NCBI GenBank assembly: GCA_017991555.1
Contig: JAGOQM010000004.1
Coordinates: forward strand, 82,273-146,272
Reading direction: 5' to 3'
Length of the DNA: 64,000 nucleotides
DNA from: Neisseriaceae bacterium
Lineage (GTDB): Bacteria > Pseudomonadota > Gammaproteobacteria > Burkholderiales > Neisseriaceae
Position 1 is the first letter of the stretch. Each line of letters starts with the position of its first letter. The position numbers and the translations under genes are program-made. Below the pieces are notes generated by a model that did no database searches, had not been told where the DNA came from, and worked only from the letters and a program-made list of their open reading frames with translations. Shown here piece after piece: positions 9,182-17,629 of the stretch.

Positions 9182-9292
9182 CTTATCAAGAGAGGTGGAG
9201 GGATTGGCCCTTTGAAACCTCGGCAGCGGACTTTGTGACACCCCCAAAGTACTGTGCTACATCCAACAGGCCCACAAGGCTTGAAAGATAAG
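9182..9292 (+). promoter_or_regulatory. SAM-I (S-box) riboswitch aptamer
   Basis: All four SAM-I helices can be drawn. P1 pairs CTTATC 9182-9187 with GATAAG 9287-9292. P2 pairs GAGGT 9192-9196 with ACCTC 9217-9221, with the inner GGG/CCC stem of the conserved GAGGGATTGGCCC. P3 pairs ACTTTG 9230-9235 with CAAAGT 9245-9250. P4 pairs CAGGCC 9267-9272 with GGCTTG 9278-9283. The landmarks ATCAAGAGAGGTGGAGGGA, TGAAACC, GTGCTACATCC and GAAAGAT are in the expected order. The usual loop-P2 to J3/4 pseudoknot looks weakened (TTGG against CGGA). SAM binding would stabilise P1 and allow the terminator at 9314-9343. It precedes an acyl-CoA ligase operon rather than a methionine gene. Confidence 0.93.
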
Positions 9293-9313
9293 GAGAGGCG
9301 ACGCGACACCTCG

Positions 9314-9343
9314 GCCCTCTTCTGTCTGGAAGCGGGCTTTTTT
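9314..9343 (+). terminator. Riboswitch-controlled intrinsic terminator
   Basis: GCCCTCTTC 9314-9322 pairs with GAAGCGGGC 9329-9337 (one mismatch), followed by six T (9338-9343). The 5' arm also pairs with the 3' strand of P1: AGGAGAGG 9291-9298 with CCTCTTCT 9316-9323, eight pairs including one wobble. Terminator and antiterminator are therefore mutually exclusive, the standard SAM-OFF design. Confidence 0.88.
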
Positions 9344-9468
9344 AATGCCCCCAGACACCGCACCAACCCTCTGCCCCGATTAAGAACCCCAACACTTAAG
9401 GTCAACAGACCAACACATAACAACGGGTGCCGGCATCAATACGCGCAAAACCCGAAAAGGTAAAGAAA

Positions 9469-11037
9469 ATGGCGACAATTGGTTCAGTGCTGGATTGGGC
9501 AGCCCATAATTTCCCCAATAAGCTTGGCTTGGTGTATGCAGCCAAAGGCCATCAATGGACGTTTCAAGAGTGGAACGAGCAGGTTAATCGCTTTGCGCAC
9601 GCTTTATTAAGCTTAGGGGTTAAAAAAGGCGACGTGGTTTCGGCCTTTTTGTATAACTCGAGCGAATTCACCGTGGCGCTGTTTGCCGCCGCCAAAATTG
9701 GTGCGGTGTACAACCCCATTAACTACCGCCTCACCGCCAACGAGCTAGGCTATATTTTGAGTGACGCCAATACCCAGGTGTTGCTGTTTGAAGAAGAAAC
9801 CACGCACGTGGTCGAGGCCGTGCGCGGCGCTGGTGCCAGCGTGGCCCACTACATTGACATCGACGAGCAAGGCTTGGCCGACACGCTGTCGTTTTATGAC
9901 TTAGTGGCCGTTCATCAGGCGCAGGTACAGGCCCCCGCAGTGACGGTAGACGACACCGACCCTTACATCATGCTGTACACCAGTGGCACCACTGGCCGTC
10001 CTAAAGGCGTGGTGCACAACCACCACAGCAAGGTGCATCACAACTTCATCATGATGCAGTGCATGGGGCTAAACAAGAATGACGTTGGTCTTTCGGTGGC
10101 GCCTTTAAACCATATTGCGGAACTTCATACCTCATTTTTGCCTCGGGTACATGTGGGGGCCACCAACATCATCCTGCGTCAATTCGATGCGGGCGAGGTT
10201 TTGACCACCATTGAGCAAGCGGGCGTGACCCATGTGTTTGCCGCGCCGACCATGGTTAACTATTTATTAAACCACCCTGAGTTTGATCGGTTTGATTTGT
10301 CTTCGCTGCGCCTTTTGGGCTACGGCGGGGCGTCTATGGCACCGGTGTTGATTCAACGCTTTAGTGAAAAAACCCATGCCGAGCTGGTGCAAATGTTTGG
10401 CACCACCGAGATGGGCCCCGTCATGAGCGTGTTGTATGCCGATGAACAGCTCAGTCATGCAGGTTCGGCCGGTAAGGCGACGTTGACCCACGAAATTAAA
10501 GTGGTGCGCATCCAAGAAGACGGCAGCGCTTCTCATCCTGACGATGAGTGCGACGTGGGCGAGATCGGTGAAATCGTGGTGCGCGGGCCGTGCATGATGG
10601 CGGGCTATCACAATCGTCCTGAGGCCACTGAGAAGGCCTTGGCCTACGGTTGGTACCACACCGGCGACGTGGGCCATTGCGATGCCGATGGCTATGTGTG
10701 GATCAGTGACCGCATGGACTACATGATTAACTCGGGCGCGGAAAATATTTATCCGCGCGAAGTGGAAGACTGCTTGTTGACCCACGCCGGCGTATTGGAC
10801 GTGGCCGTGGTGGCCCAGCCGGATGAGGTGTGGGGCCAAACCGTGGCGGCGTTTGTGGTGGTACGGCCCGAAGCCGGCTTAAGTTCGGCGCAGTTGGATG
10901 CTTTTTTATTAGAAGGTGAGCGCTTGGCCAAATACAAACGGCCGCGTCACTATTATTTTGTAGACGATTTACCCAAAACCACCAGCGGTAAATTACAAAA
11001 ATTTGTGTTGGCCCAAAGCCTCAAACAGGCAGAGTGA
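9469..11037 (+). CDS. Acyl-CoA synthetase / AMP-dependent ligase (substrate unknown)
   Basis: 522-residue class-I adenylate-forming enzyme, expected to activate a carboxylic acid to its CoA thioester via an acyl-adenylate. The phosphate loop YTSGTTGRPKGV starts at residue 170. The ATP-binding GTTEMGP, the adenylation motif YHTGDVGHCDADGY and the C-terminal lysine in TTSGKLQKF are all present. ATG 9469 with AAAAGG upstream is preferred over the in-frame GTG at 9427. It is first in the SAM-riboswitch operon. The family includes medium-chain, aromatic and 3-methylthiopropionate (DmdB) ligases; the last would fit the sulfur-linked regulation, but nothing in the residues proves it. Confidence 0.88.
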   Translation: MATIGSVLDWAAHNFPNKLGLVYAAKGHQWTFQEWNEQVNRFAHALLSLGVKKGDVVSAFLYNSSEFTVALFAAAKIGAVYNPINYRLTANELGYILSDANTQVLLFEEETTHVVEAVRGAGASVAHYIDIDEQGLADTLSFYDLVAVHQAQVQAPAVTVDDTDPYIMLYTSGTTGRPKGVVHNHHSKVHHNFIMMQCMGLNKNDVGLSVAPLNHIAELHTSFLPRVHVGATNIILRQFDAGEVLTTIEQAGVTHVFAAPTMVNYLLNHPEFDRFDLSSLRLLGYGGASMAPVLIQRFSEKTHAELVQMFGTTEMGPVMSVLYADEQLSHAGSAGKATLTHEIKVVRIQEDGSASHPDDECDVGEIGEIVVRGPCMMAGYHNRPEATEKALAYGWYHTGDVGHCDADGYVWISDRMDYMINSGAENIYPREVEDCLLTHAGVLDVAVVAQPDEVWGQTVAAFVVVRPEAGLSSAQLDAFLLEGERLAKYKRPRHYYFVDDLPKTTSGKLQKFVLAQSLKQAE

Positions 11038-11079
11038 AGCCAGTCGTTAATGCCCATACACGCGGGTAGGAGAACAGAC

Positions 11080-11796
11080 ATGAACCTATTATTCATCCAT
11101 GGCGCCGGCGCCAGTAAAGACAAATGGCGGGCGTTGGCCCCTTACTTTAAGGGCCGCGACGCCGATTTTATCGACCTGCCTGGGCATGGTGATAACGCGG
11201 AAGGGTTGTGTCACAGCATTGAAGAAATGGCCGCCTGGCTACAGCAAAAACTCAAGCCTGAAACCATTGTGGTGGGGCATGCCATGGGTGGGTTGGTGGC
11301 CTTGGCGCTGGCGGCGAAAAATCCACAGGTAAAAGGGGTGGTGTTGGCGTCCAGCTTTTATGAGCTGCCAGTGGCGCACACCCTTTTAGAAAGCTTGTCG
11401 TCTCGAGGTTGTCCTGATAGGGTGTTTGACGTGGCTTATGCCGACAGCGCATTCCCTGCGCTGTTGGTACAGGAGCGGGCGGCGTGGCGAGCCACGGCAC
11501 CAGAGGTGTTGGCCACCGACCTTCAAGTCTGTGCGGCGCACCGCACGGGTAAACAGAATTTGACCTCTTTGACGGTGCCGGTTTTGGCGCTTGCAGGCGC
11601 GCAAGATCGGTTGCTGCCGGAGAATGCGGCGGTGGCTTTGGCGAATGCTTATTGCCAAACCGAAAGCCAAATTTTGTTTGGGGTTGGGCATCATGCCATT
11701 TTGGAAGCGCCTTTAGCCTGCGCGCAGGCGATTCAAACCTTTGCCCACAGCACCCGCCAAAAACTAAAAAATCAGGAGAGACGTTTATGTTGTTAA
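11080..11796 (+). CDS. Alpha/beta-hydrolase fold protein with Ala at the nucleophile position
   Basis: 238-residue cytoplasmic alpha/beta-hydrolase. The oxyanion-side motif FIHGAGASK is near the N-terminus. The nucleophile elbow reads GHAMGG (residues 66-71) instead of GHSMGG: codon 68 is GCC. The acid (AGAQDRLLP) and the His (GVGHHAI) are in place. RutD-type proteins also carry Ala here as I recall, so it may be non-hydrolytic or use another mechanism. ATG 11080 follows TAGGAG, and 42 bases separate it from the ligase. Its last 10 bases overlap the aldehyde dehydrogenase start, implying translational coupling. Confidence 0.82.
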   Translation: MNLLFIHGAGASKDKWRALAPYFKGRDADFIDLPGHGDNAEGLCHSIEEMAAWLQQKLKPETIVVGHAMGGLVALALAAKNPQVKGVVLASSFYELPVAHTLLESLSSRGCPDRVFDVAYADSAFPALLVQERAAWRATAPEVLATDLQVCAAHRTGKQNLTSLTVPVLALAGAQDRLLPENAAVALANAYCQTESQILFGVGHHAILEAPLACAQAIQTFAHSTRQKLKNQERRLCC

Positions 11797-13217
11797 TTGA
11801 TCACGAATGGCGTGAGGCCAGTTCTGGCGCCCGTTTTAATGTGACCAACCCCGCGACAGGGGCGGTTTTGGATACGGTGGCCGACGCCACCGAGACAGAT
11901 GCCTTGGCCGCTGTGGCCTCGGCCCAGGCGGCTTTTAAAAGCTGGTCAAAGCAAACCGCCTATGCCCGTTCGCAGGTATTGTACCGTGCCTACGAGCTGA
12001 TGCTGGGGCAAAAAGAAGCCTTGGCGAAGCTGATGACCGAAGAGCAGGGCAAGCCCCTCAAAGCGGCGCGCAACGAAGTACAGTATGCGGCAGACTTCTT
12101 ATTGTGGTTTGCAGAAGAAGCCAAGCGGGTTTATGGCGAAGTGATTCCATCGGCTCGCGCCGACCAGCGCTTTATTACCTTAAAGCAGCCGGTGGGGGTG
12201 GTGGTGGCGATTACGCCGTGGAACTATCCTATTTCCATGATCACCCGCAAGCTAGCGCCGGCCTTAGCCGCCGGCTGTACCGTGGTGTTGAAGCCGGCGG
12301 AAGAAACGCCTTTGTGTGCCCGTGCGGTGGTGGACATCTTACGCGAAGCCGGCCTGCCCGCTGGCGTGGTCAACGTGGTCAACAGCAGCCAGCCAGAGGT
12401 GATCGGCGAGGTGTTGCTCAGCCATCCGCAGGTGAAAAAAATCACCTTTACCGGCTCGACCGAAGTCGGCAAAGCGATCGCGGCCAAGGCGGCCTTACAG
12501 GTTAAAAGCGTGTCGATGGAGTTGGGTGGTCATGCCCCCTTTATTGTGTGCGCCGACGCCGACCCAGAACACGCCGCCAAAGGCCTGGCGCTGGTGAAGT
12601 TTTTGAACACTGGGCAGGCCTGCATCAGCCCTAACCGGGTGTTTGTCCACCGCAGCCTACTGACCTCGTTTGTGGCAACGCTGGTGCAAAGAACCCAGAA
12701 GCTCAAGGCTGGCAATGGTCTAGACGATGGCGTCAGCATTGGGCCGTTGGTGAGTGAGGCCGCGCTGGCCAAGGTGGCGGCGCAGGTAGAAGACGCAAAA
12801 GCCAAAGGGGCCACGGTACTGCTGGGCGGTCAGCGCCTGAGTGAAGGGGGCTTAGATCGCGGCCATTATTATGCGCCCACGATCTTAACCGACGTCACGC
12901 CAGACATGCTGATCTATCGGGAGGAAACCTTCGGGCCGGTGGCGGCGATCATCGGCTTTGACGATGAAGACGATGTGATTGAGATGGCCAATGACACCCA
13001 ATATGGCTTGGCGGCCTATGTGTACACCCATCACTTAGGCAGGGCGCTGCACGCATTTGAAGATTTAAATTTTGGCATCATCGGCATTAACGACATTAAC
13101 CCGACGGCTGCCGCAGCGCCATTTGGTGGGGTGAATGAAAGCGGTTTGGGTCGAGAGGGTGGCCAAGAAGGCATCGAGGCTTATTTGCAGACCAAGCTGG
13201 GCGGATTTTCTATTTAA
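11787..13217 (+). CDS. NAD(P)-dependent aldehyde dehydrogenase (succinate-semialdehyde dehydrogenase-like)
   Basis: 476-residue ALDH-superfamily enzyme oxidising an aldehyde to the acid. The general base is Glu245 in MELGGHAP and the catalytic Cys279 is in GQACISPNR. ITPWNYP and FTGSTEVG form the cofactor site, and EETFGPV is near the C-terminus. GabD-like enzymes are the nearest family by motif, but substrate cannot be read from sequence. The start ATG 11787 has AGGAGAG upstream and overlaps the hydrolase by 10 bases. In the operon it could make the acid that the ligase then activates. A terminator follows. Confidence 0.9.
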   Translation: MLLIDHEWREASSGARFNVTNPATGAVLDTVADATETDALAAVASAQAAFKSWSKQTAYARSQVLYRAYELMLGQKEALAKLMTEEQGKPLKAARNEVQYAADFLLWFAEEAKRVYGEVIPSARADQRFITLKQPVGVVVAITPWNYPISMITRKLAPALAAGCTVVLKPAEETPLCARAVVDILREAGLPAGVVNVVNSSQPEVIGEVLLSHPQVKKITFTGSTEVGKAIAAKAALQVKSVSMELGGHAPFIVCADADPEHAAKGLALVKFLNTGQACISPNRVFVHRSLLTSFVATLVQRTQKLKAGNGLDDGVSIGPLVSEAALAKVAAQVEDAKAKGATVLLGGQRLSEGGLDRGHYYAPTILTDVTPDMLIYREETFGPVAAIIGFDDEDDVIEMANDTQYGLAAYVYTHHLGRALHAFEDLNFGIIGINDINPTAAAAPFGGVNESGLGREGGQEGIEAYLQTKLGGFSI

Positions 13218-13238
13218 GGTTTTAAGTGTTGGGACTTT

Positions 13239-13278
13239 GGCGTAAAAAATGATTCATTCATTTTTTACGCCTTTTTTT
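13239..13278 (+). terminator. Intrinsic terminator after the SAM-riboswitch operon
   Basis: A perfect 14-bp stem (13239-13252 with 13258-13271), loop TTCAT, then seven T to 13278. Confidence 0.93.
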
Positions 13279-13760
13279 GTGTTGGCGGCAAGCGGGGGCC
13301 AAAGTGTTGTTTTTTATATACTAATATGAATAGTCATGCGATTCGCATGGACGATCCTTTTATAGCAAGCGTTTAGCCGCAGGTTAGGCCTCATTTGGCT
13401 GGCTTATTCGCCTTATTGGCTGGTTTTTTAAAGTAAGTATCCGATTGTAAAGCGTTTACTTTAAATAGAAAGTGTTAATTGTCATACTATTATGTTATAC
13501 GTTTAGGGGTGGTTAATTTAAAAAATGCATTATAAAGCGACAAAATTGCGGGAACTAATTCAATATTGAGGGAAGCTATTGTCGTATTTATTCTAATAGT
13601 TGGTTATTTATTAGAATAATCTATCTATAAGTGATGATTAGTGCCATTTTATGTTGACTTGGCGCAAGTAAACCTAGGCTACTACTTGTCAGCATGTGTA
13701 TTAAGTATTACTTTTAATGTATGCAAAGATACTGAAACTTAGCTAAGAAGGAGCGGCATC
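13279..13760. promoter_or_regulatory. Regulatory region upstream of arcD
   Basis: 482 bases without a gene, AT-rich towards arcD. Three structures stand out. TTTAAAGTAA 13427-13436 repeats inverted at 13456-13465. A perfect 11-bp inverted repeat, TTATTCTAATA 13588-13598 with TATTAGAATAA 13609-13619, has half-sites 21 bases apart. TTGAC-TTGG-CGCAA at 13654-13667 resembles an FNR/ANR box (7 of 10), which would suit the oxygen-limited arc operon, but no good -10 was found at the right distance. A small palindrome CATGCG/CGCATG sits at 13335-13349. Confidence 0.5.
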
Positions 13761-15212
13761 ATGAGTGATCAAGCGACAAAACTAGGACTGGGTGCACTGG
13801 CCGCGTTAGTGGTTGGTTCCATGGTCGGTGGGGGCATTTTTGACCTACCGCAGAACGTCAGTGAAAGTGCAGGGGTAGGCGCTACCTTAATTGGTTGGGC
13901 CATTACCGGTGTCGGGATGTTGACGCTGGCCTTTGTGTTTCAAACCTTGGCGAACCGGAAACCAGATTTGGACGGCGGTGTGTATATTTATGCCAAACAG
14001 GGTTTTGGCGATTACATGGGCTTCTCATCAGCCTGGGGCTATTGGATGAGTGCTTGGCTGGGCAACGTCAGCTATATGGTGCTGCTGTTTACCACCTTAG
14101 GTTATTTCTTCCCTGGCTTATTGCAGGTTGATCCCGAAACTGGGGTCAGGACGGTCGGTTTAGCGGCCATTATTGGGGCTTCCGTGCTTTTGTGGGTCAT
14201 GCATTTCATGGTCTTACGAGGCGTTAAGGAAGCCACTTTTATTAACAGCATCGTGACCGTGGCCAAATTGGCGCCGCTGGTCATTTTCATCATCGCCGGG
14301 TTCCTGGCATTCAAACTTGAAATCTTCACCGCCGACATCTGGGCCGTGGGCAATCCAGAATTGGGCAGCGTCATGACGCAGGTCAAAAACATGATGATGG
14401 TCACCGCATGGGTATTTATTGGGATTGAGGGCGCCAGCATTTTCTCTGGCCGTGCCCGTAAACGTTCTGACGTCGGTAAAGCCACCGTACTGGGTTTCTT
14501 AGGCGTGCTGTCACTGCTGGTGTTGGTGAACGTGTTGTCTTTGGGCATCATGAGCCAAGCACAGCTGGCTGGCCTACAATCGCCTTCTTTGGGTGCGGTC
14601 TTAGAACACGCCGTGGGCCCTTGGGGTGGCATTTTGATCAGCGTGGGCGTGTGTGTGTCGCTCTTGGGTGCCTTGCTGTCTTGGGTGTTGCTGTGTGCCG
14701 AAATTTTGTACACCGCCGCCAGCGACAAAACCATGCCTGCTTTCTTGGGTAAAGTGAATAAAAACGACGTGCCTGCCAACGGCCTGTGGTTGAGTAATGC
14801 GGCGGTGCAGGTGTTCTTGATCATCACCTTGTTCTCCGGCAGTACCTATCTGTCTTTGATTAAGTTGGCCACCTCGATGGTGTTGGTGCCCTATCTTTGG
14901 TCTGCTGCTTATGCCTTGCTGTTGTGTGTCAAACACGAAACCTACGAAACCGATAATGGCGCTTGGAAAAAAGACGTGGTGATTGCCGTCATCGCCGTGG
15001 TGTATGCGATCTGGTTGCTGTACGCCGGTGGTTTGAAATACATCTTGCTGTCTACCTTGCTGTACGCCCCAGGCGCATTGCTCTTTATTAAAGCCAAACG
15101 TGAAGCCAATAAGCCAGTGTTTACTTTGATTGAAAAAGTGATTTTTGCCGCCGTCTTGGTGTCCGCCATCATTGCCTCGGTGCAGCTGGCGCAAGGTAGC
15201 CTCACAATTTAA
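13761..15212 (+). CDS. arcD: Arginine/ornithine antiporter ArcD
   Basis: 483-residue inner-membrane transporter of the APC superfamily with about 12-13 hydrophobic segments. The family start (GLGALAALVVGSMVGGGIF) gives the unwound first helix used in amino-acid binding. It exchanges external arginine for internal ornithine, feeding the deiminase pathway encoded by the next three genes. The ATG at 13761 follows GAAGGAG. It heads the arcDABC cluster with 40 bases to arcA. A basic amino-acid/polyamine antiporter of another specificity is possible in principle but unlikely given the context. Confidence 0.94.
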   Translation: MSDQATKLGLGALAALVVGSMVGGGIFDLPQNVSESAGVGATLIGWAITGVGMLTLAFVFQTLANRKPDLDGGVYIYAKQGFGDYMGFSSAWGYWMSAWLGNVSYMVLLFTTLGYFFPGLLQVDPETGVRTVGLAAIIGASVLLWVMHFMVLRGVKEATFINSIVTVAKLAPLVIFIIAGFLAFKLEIFTADIWAVGNPELGSVMTQVKNMMMVTAWVFIGIEGASIFSGRARKRSDVGKATVLGFLGVLSLLVLVNVLSLGIMSQAQLAGLQSPSLGAVLEHAVGPWGGILISVGVCVSLLGALLSWVLLCAEILYTAASDKTMPAFLGKVNKNDVPANGLWLSNAAVQVFLIITLFSGSTYLSLIKLATSMVLVPYLWSAAYALLLCVKHETYETDNGAWKKDVVIAVIAVVYAIWLLYAGGLKYILLSTLLYAPGALLFIKAKREANKPVFTLIEKVIFAAVLVSAIIASVQLAQGSLTI

Positions 15213-15252
15213 CTGAATAACTTAATGTATGAACTAACTAGGAGTGTTTATC

Positions 15253-16497
15253 ATGGAAAAGAAATATGGTGTTTATTCTGAAGTCGGTAAATTAAGGAAA
15301 GTAATGGTGTGTGCCCCAGGTTTGGCACATCAACGATTGACCCCGAATAACTGTGATGAATTATTGTTTGATGACGTGATTTGGGTGAATCAGGCCAAGC
15401 GTGACCACTTTGATTTTGTGACCAAAATGCGTGAGCGCGACATTGACGTGCTGGACATGCACCGCTTACTGGACGAAACCTTGGCCATCCCAGAAGCCAA
15501 AAAATGGATTCTGGACCGCAAAGTGACCGCTAATTCTGTTGGCCCCAGCATGGTGTCAGAGGTGCGTGGCTGGCTGGAAAGCCAAGGCAGTCGTGAGCTG
15601 GCCGAATTCTTGATCGGTGGCGTGGTGTTGGAAGAAATGGGCGATGGCCTTGCCGACACCGACGTGGGCTTGTTTAAAGCCGCCTTGGGTTACCCAGACT
15701 TTGTGTTCCCACCGTTGCCGAATACCCAGTTTACCCGTGACACCACCTGTTGGATTTATGGCGGTGTGACCCTTAACCCGATGTATTGGCCAGCGCGTCG
15801 TCAAGAAACCTTGTTGACCTCAGCGATTTACAAGTTCCACCCCGAGTTCACCAGCGCCGAATTTGAAGTGTGGTACGGCGACCCCGACGTGGACCACGGC
15901 AACGCCCGTCTTGAAGGCGGCGACGTGATGCCAGTAGGCAACGGCGTGGTGTTGATCGGCATGGGCGAACGGACCACCTTCCAAGCCATTGGTCAGGTAG
16001 CCAAATCGTTGTTTGCCAAAGGCGCCGCCGAAAAAGTGATCATCGCCGGCATGCCTAAATCGCGCGCCGCGATGCACTTGGATACGGTGTTTACCTTCTG
16101 TGACCGTGACTTGGTGACCCTCTTCCCAGAAGTGGTCGACCAAATTACCGCCTTTACCTTACGCCCAGAAGACAACGCTCATGGTTTCTCAATGGTGAAA
16201 GAAAACAAACACTTTGTAGAAGTTGTGGCCGAAGCCTTGAATTTGAAGCGTCTGCGCGTGGTAGAAACCGGTGGGAATAGCTTTGCAGCCGAACGCGAAC
16301 AGTGGGATGATGGCAATAACGTGGTGGCCCTTGAGCCTGGCGTGATTGTGTCCTATGACCGTAACACCTACACCAACACTTTGTTACGCAAAGCCGGTGT
16401 GGAAGTGATTACCATCAGCGCCAGTGAGTTAGGCCGCGGTCGTGGCGGTGGTCACTGCATGACCTGCCCAATCGTTCGTGATGCAGTTGACTACTAA
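15253..16497 (+). CDS. arcA: Arginine deiminase
   Basis: 414-residue cytoplasmic enzyme converting arginine to citrulline and ammonia, step one of the deiminase pathway. It has the guanidino-modifying fold: the early strand [20 protein letters not shown] in the middle, a catalytic-site HLDTVFTF, and the C-terminal GGGHCMTCP containing the nucleophilic Cys. The ATG at 15253 lies eight bases after AGGAG; the in-frame GTG at 15244 overlaps that Shine-Dalgarno and is rejected. It lies between arcD and arcB on the same strand. Confidence 0.97.
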   Translation: MEKKYGVYSEVGKLRKVMVCAPGLAHQRLTPNNCDELLFDDVIWVNQAKRDHFDFVTKMRERDIDVLDMHRLLDETLAIPEAKKWILDRKVTANSVGPSMVSEVRGWLESQGSRELAEFLIGGVVLEEMGDGLADTDVGLFKAALGYPDFVFPPLPNTQFTRDTTCWIYGGVTLNPMYWPARRQETLLTSAIYKFHPEFTSAEFEVWYGDPDVDHGNARLEGGDVMPVGNGVVLIGMGERTTFQAIGQVAKSLFAKGAAEKVIIAGMPKSRAAMHLDTVFTFCDRDLVTLFPEVVDQITAFTLRPEDNAHGFSMVKENKHFVEVVAEALNLKRLRVVETGGNSFAAEREQWDDGNNVVALEPGVIVSYDRNTYTNTLLRKAGVEVITISASELGRGRGGGHCMTCPIVRDAVDY

Positions 16498-16563
16498 TTT
16501 ATATTGTTGGTGTACGCCAAGGGGGAGGGCCCTCTTGGCGGCTGCCGAAACCGGGAGAGAATT

Positions 16564-17568
16564 ATGGCTTTTAACATGAAAAATAGGCATTTGTTGAGCT
16601 TGGTAAACCATACTGAGCGTGAAATCCGATATTTACTGGATTTATCCCGCGATTTAAAACGCGCCAAATATGCCGGCACCGAACAGCAAAAATTAAAAGG
16701 CAAAAACATTGCCCTGATTTTTGAAAAAACCTCGACTCGTACCCGTTGTGCCTTTGAAGTGGCTGCTTACGACCAAGGCGCCAACGTGACCTACATCGAT
16801 CCTAACTCATCGCAAATTGGGCACAAAGAAAGCATGAAAGACACCGCCCGCGTGTTGGGCCGTATGTATGATGCGATTGAATACCGTGGTTTCTCACAGT
16901 CGATTGTGAATGAATTGGCTGAATATGCGGGTGTGCCGGTGTTCAACGGCCTGACCGATGAATTCCACCCCACCCAAATGTTGGCCGACGTATTGACCAT
17001 GATCGAGCACAGCGACCAGCCTTTACACAAAATCAAATACGCTTATTTAGGCGATGCCTGTAACAATATGGGTAACTCTTTATTGTTGATTGGCGCCAAG
17101 TTGGGCATGGACGTGCGCATTGGCGCGCCTAAGTCGCGCTGGCCTTCTAAAGAGTTGATCAAAATGTGTGAAGGCTTTGCCAAAGAATCTGGCGCCCGCA
17201 TCACCATCACCGAAGACCCGAAAAAAGCCGTTGACGGCGTGGACTTTATCCACACCGACGTGTGGGTGTCGATGGGTGAGCCGGTAGAAGCTTGGGGCGA
17301 GCGGATTAAAGAATTGCTGCCTTACCAAGTGAACAGCAAGTTGATGGTTGCGGCCAATAACCCACGCGTGAAGTTCATGCACTGTTTGCCTGCGTTCCAC
17401 AATAGCGAAACCAAAGTGGGCAAAGAAGTGGCCGCCAAATATCCTAAATTGAAAAACGGGATTGAAGTGACTGAAGACGTGTTTGAGTCACCCGCCAACT
17501 TGTCTTTTGAACAGGCTGAAAACCGGATGCACACCATTAAAGCGGTGATGTATGCCAGTTTAACTTAA
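16564..17568 (+). CDS. arcB: Ornithine carbamoyltransferase (catabolic)
   Basis: 334-residue enzyme that in this pathway splits citrulline into ornithine and carbamoyl phosphate. The carbamoyl-phosphate motif STRTR lies at residues 57-61; the ornithine/catalytic HCLPAFH loop and the C-terminal [11 protein letters not shown] are intact. ATG 16564 (MAFNMKNRH) follows GGGAGAG; an upstream in-frame start at 16504 lacks a ribosome site. Its place between arcA and arcC argues for the catabolic role, although an anabolic ArgF has the same motifs. Confidence 0.96.
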   Translation: MAFNMKNRHLLSLVNHTEREIRYLLDLSRDLKRAKYAGTEQQKLKGKNIALIFEKTSTRTRCAFEVAAYDQGANVTYIDPNSSQIGHKESMKDTARVLGRMYDAIEYRGFSQSIVNELAEYAGVPVFNGLTDEFHPTQMLADVLTMIEHSDQPLHKIKYAYLGDACNNMGNSLLLIGAKLGMDVRIGAPKSRWPSKELIKMCEGFAKESGARITITEDPKKAVDGVDFIHTDVWVSMGEPVEAWGERIKELLPYQVNSKLMVAANNPRVKFMHCLPAFHNSETKVGKEVAAKYPKLKNGIEVTEDVFESPANLSFEQAENRMHTIKAVMYASLT

Positions 17569-17581
17569 TCGAATGAGCAAA

Positions 17582-17610
17582 AAGCATATTGGCGACAATA
17601 TGCTTTTTTT
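17582..17610 (+). terminator. Terminator-like hairpin between arcB and arcC
   Basis: A perfect 10-bp stem AAGCATATTG 17582-17591 with CAATATGCTT 17596-17605, loop GCGA, and a T-run to 17610. Its 3' T-run ends about 8 bases before the arcC ribosome site. It could terminate a fraction of transcripts or act as an mRNA 3' stabiliser or processing site, lowering arcC expression relative to arcDAB. Confidence 0.82.
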
Positions 17611-17629
17611 CTCAGTGAAAGGATGCAAA

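Noticed and set aside
13654-13667. FNR/ANR box as a firm call
   Set aside because: Only 7 of 10 consensus bases match and no -10 lies at the right distance; kept only as a possible site within the arcD upstream entry.
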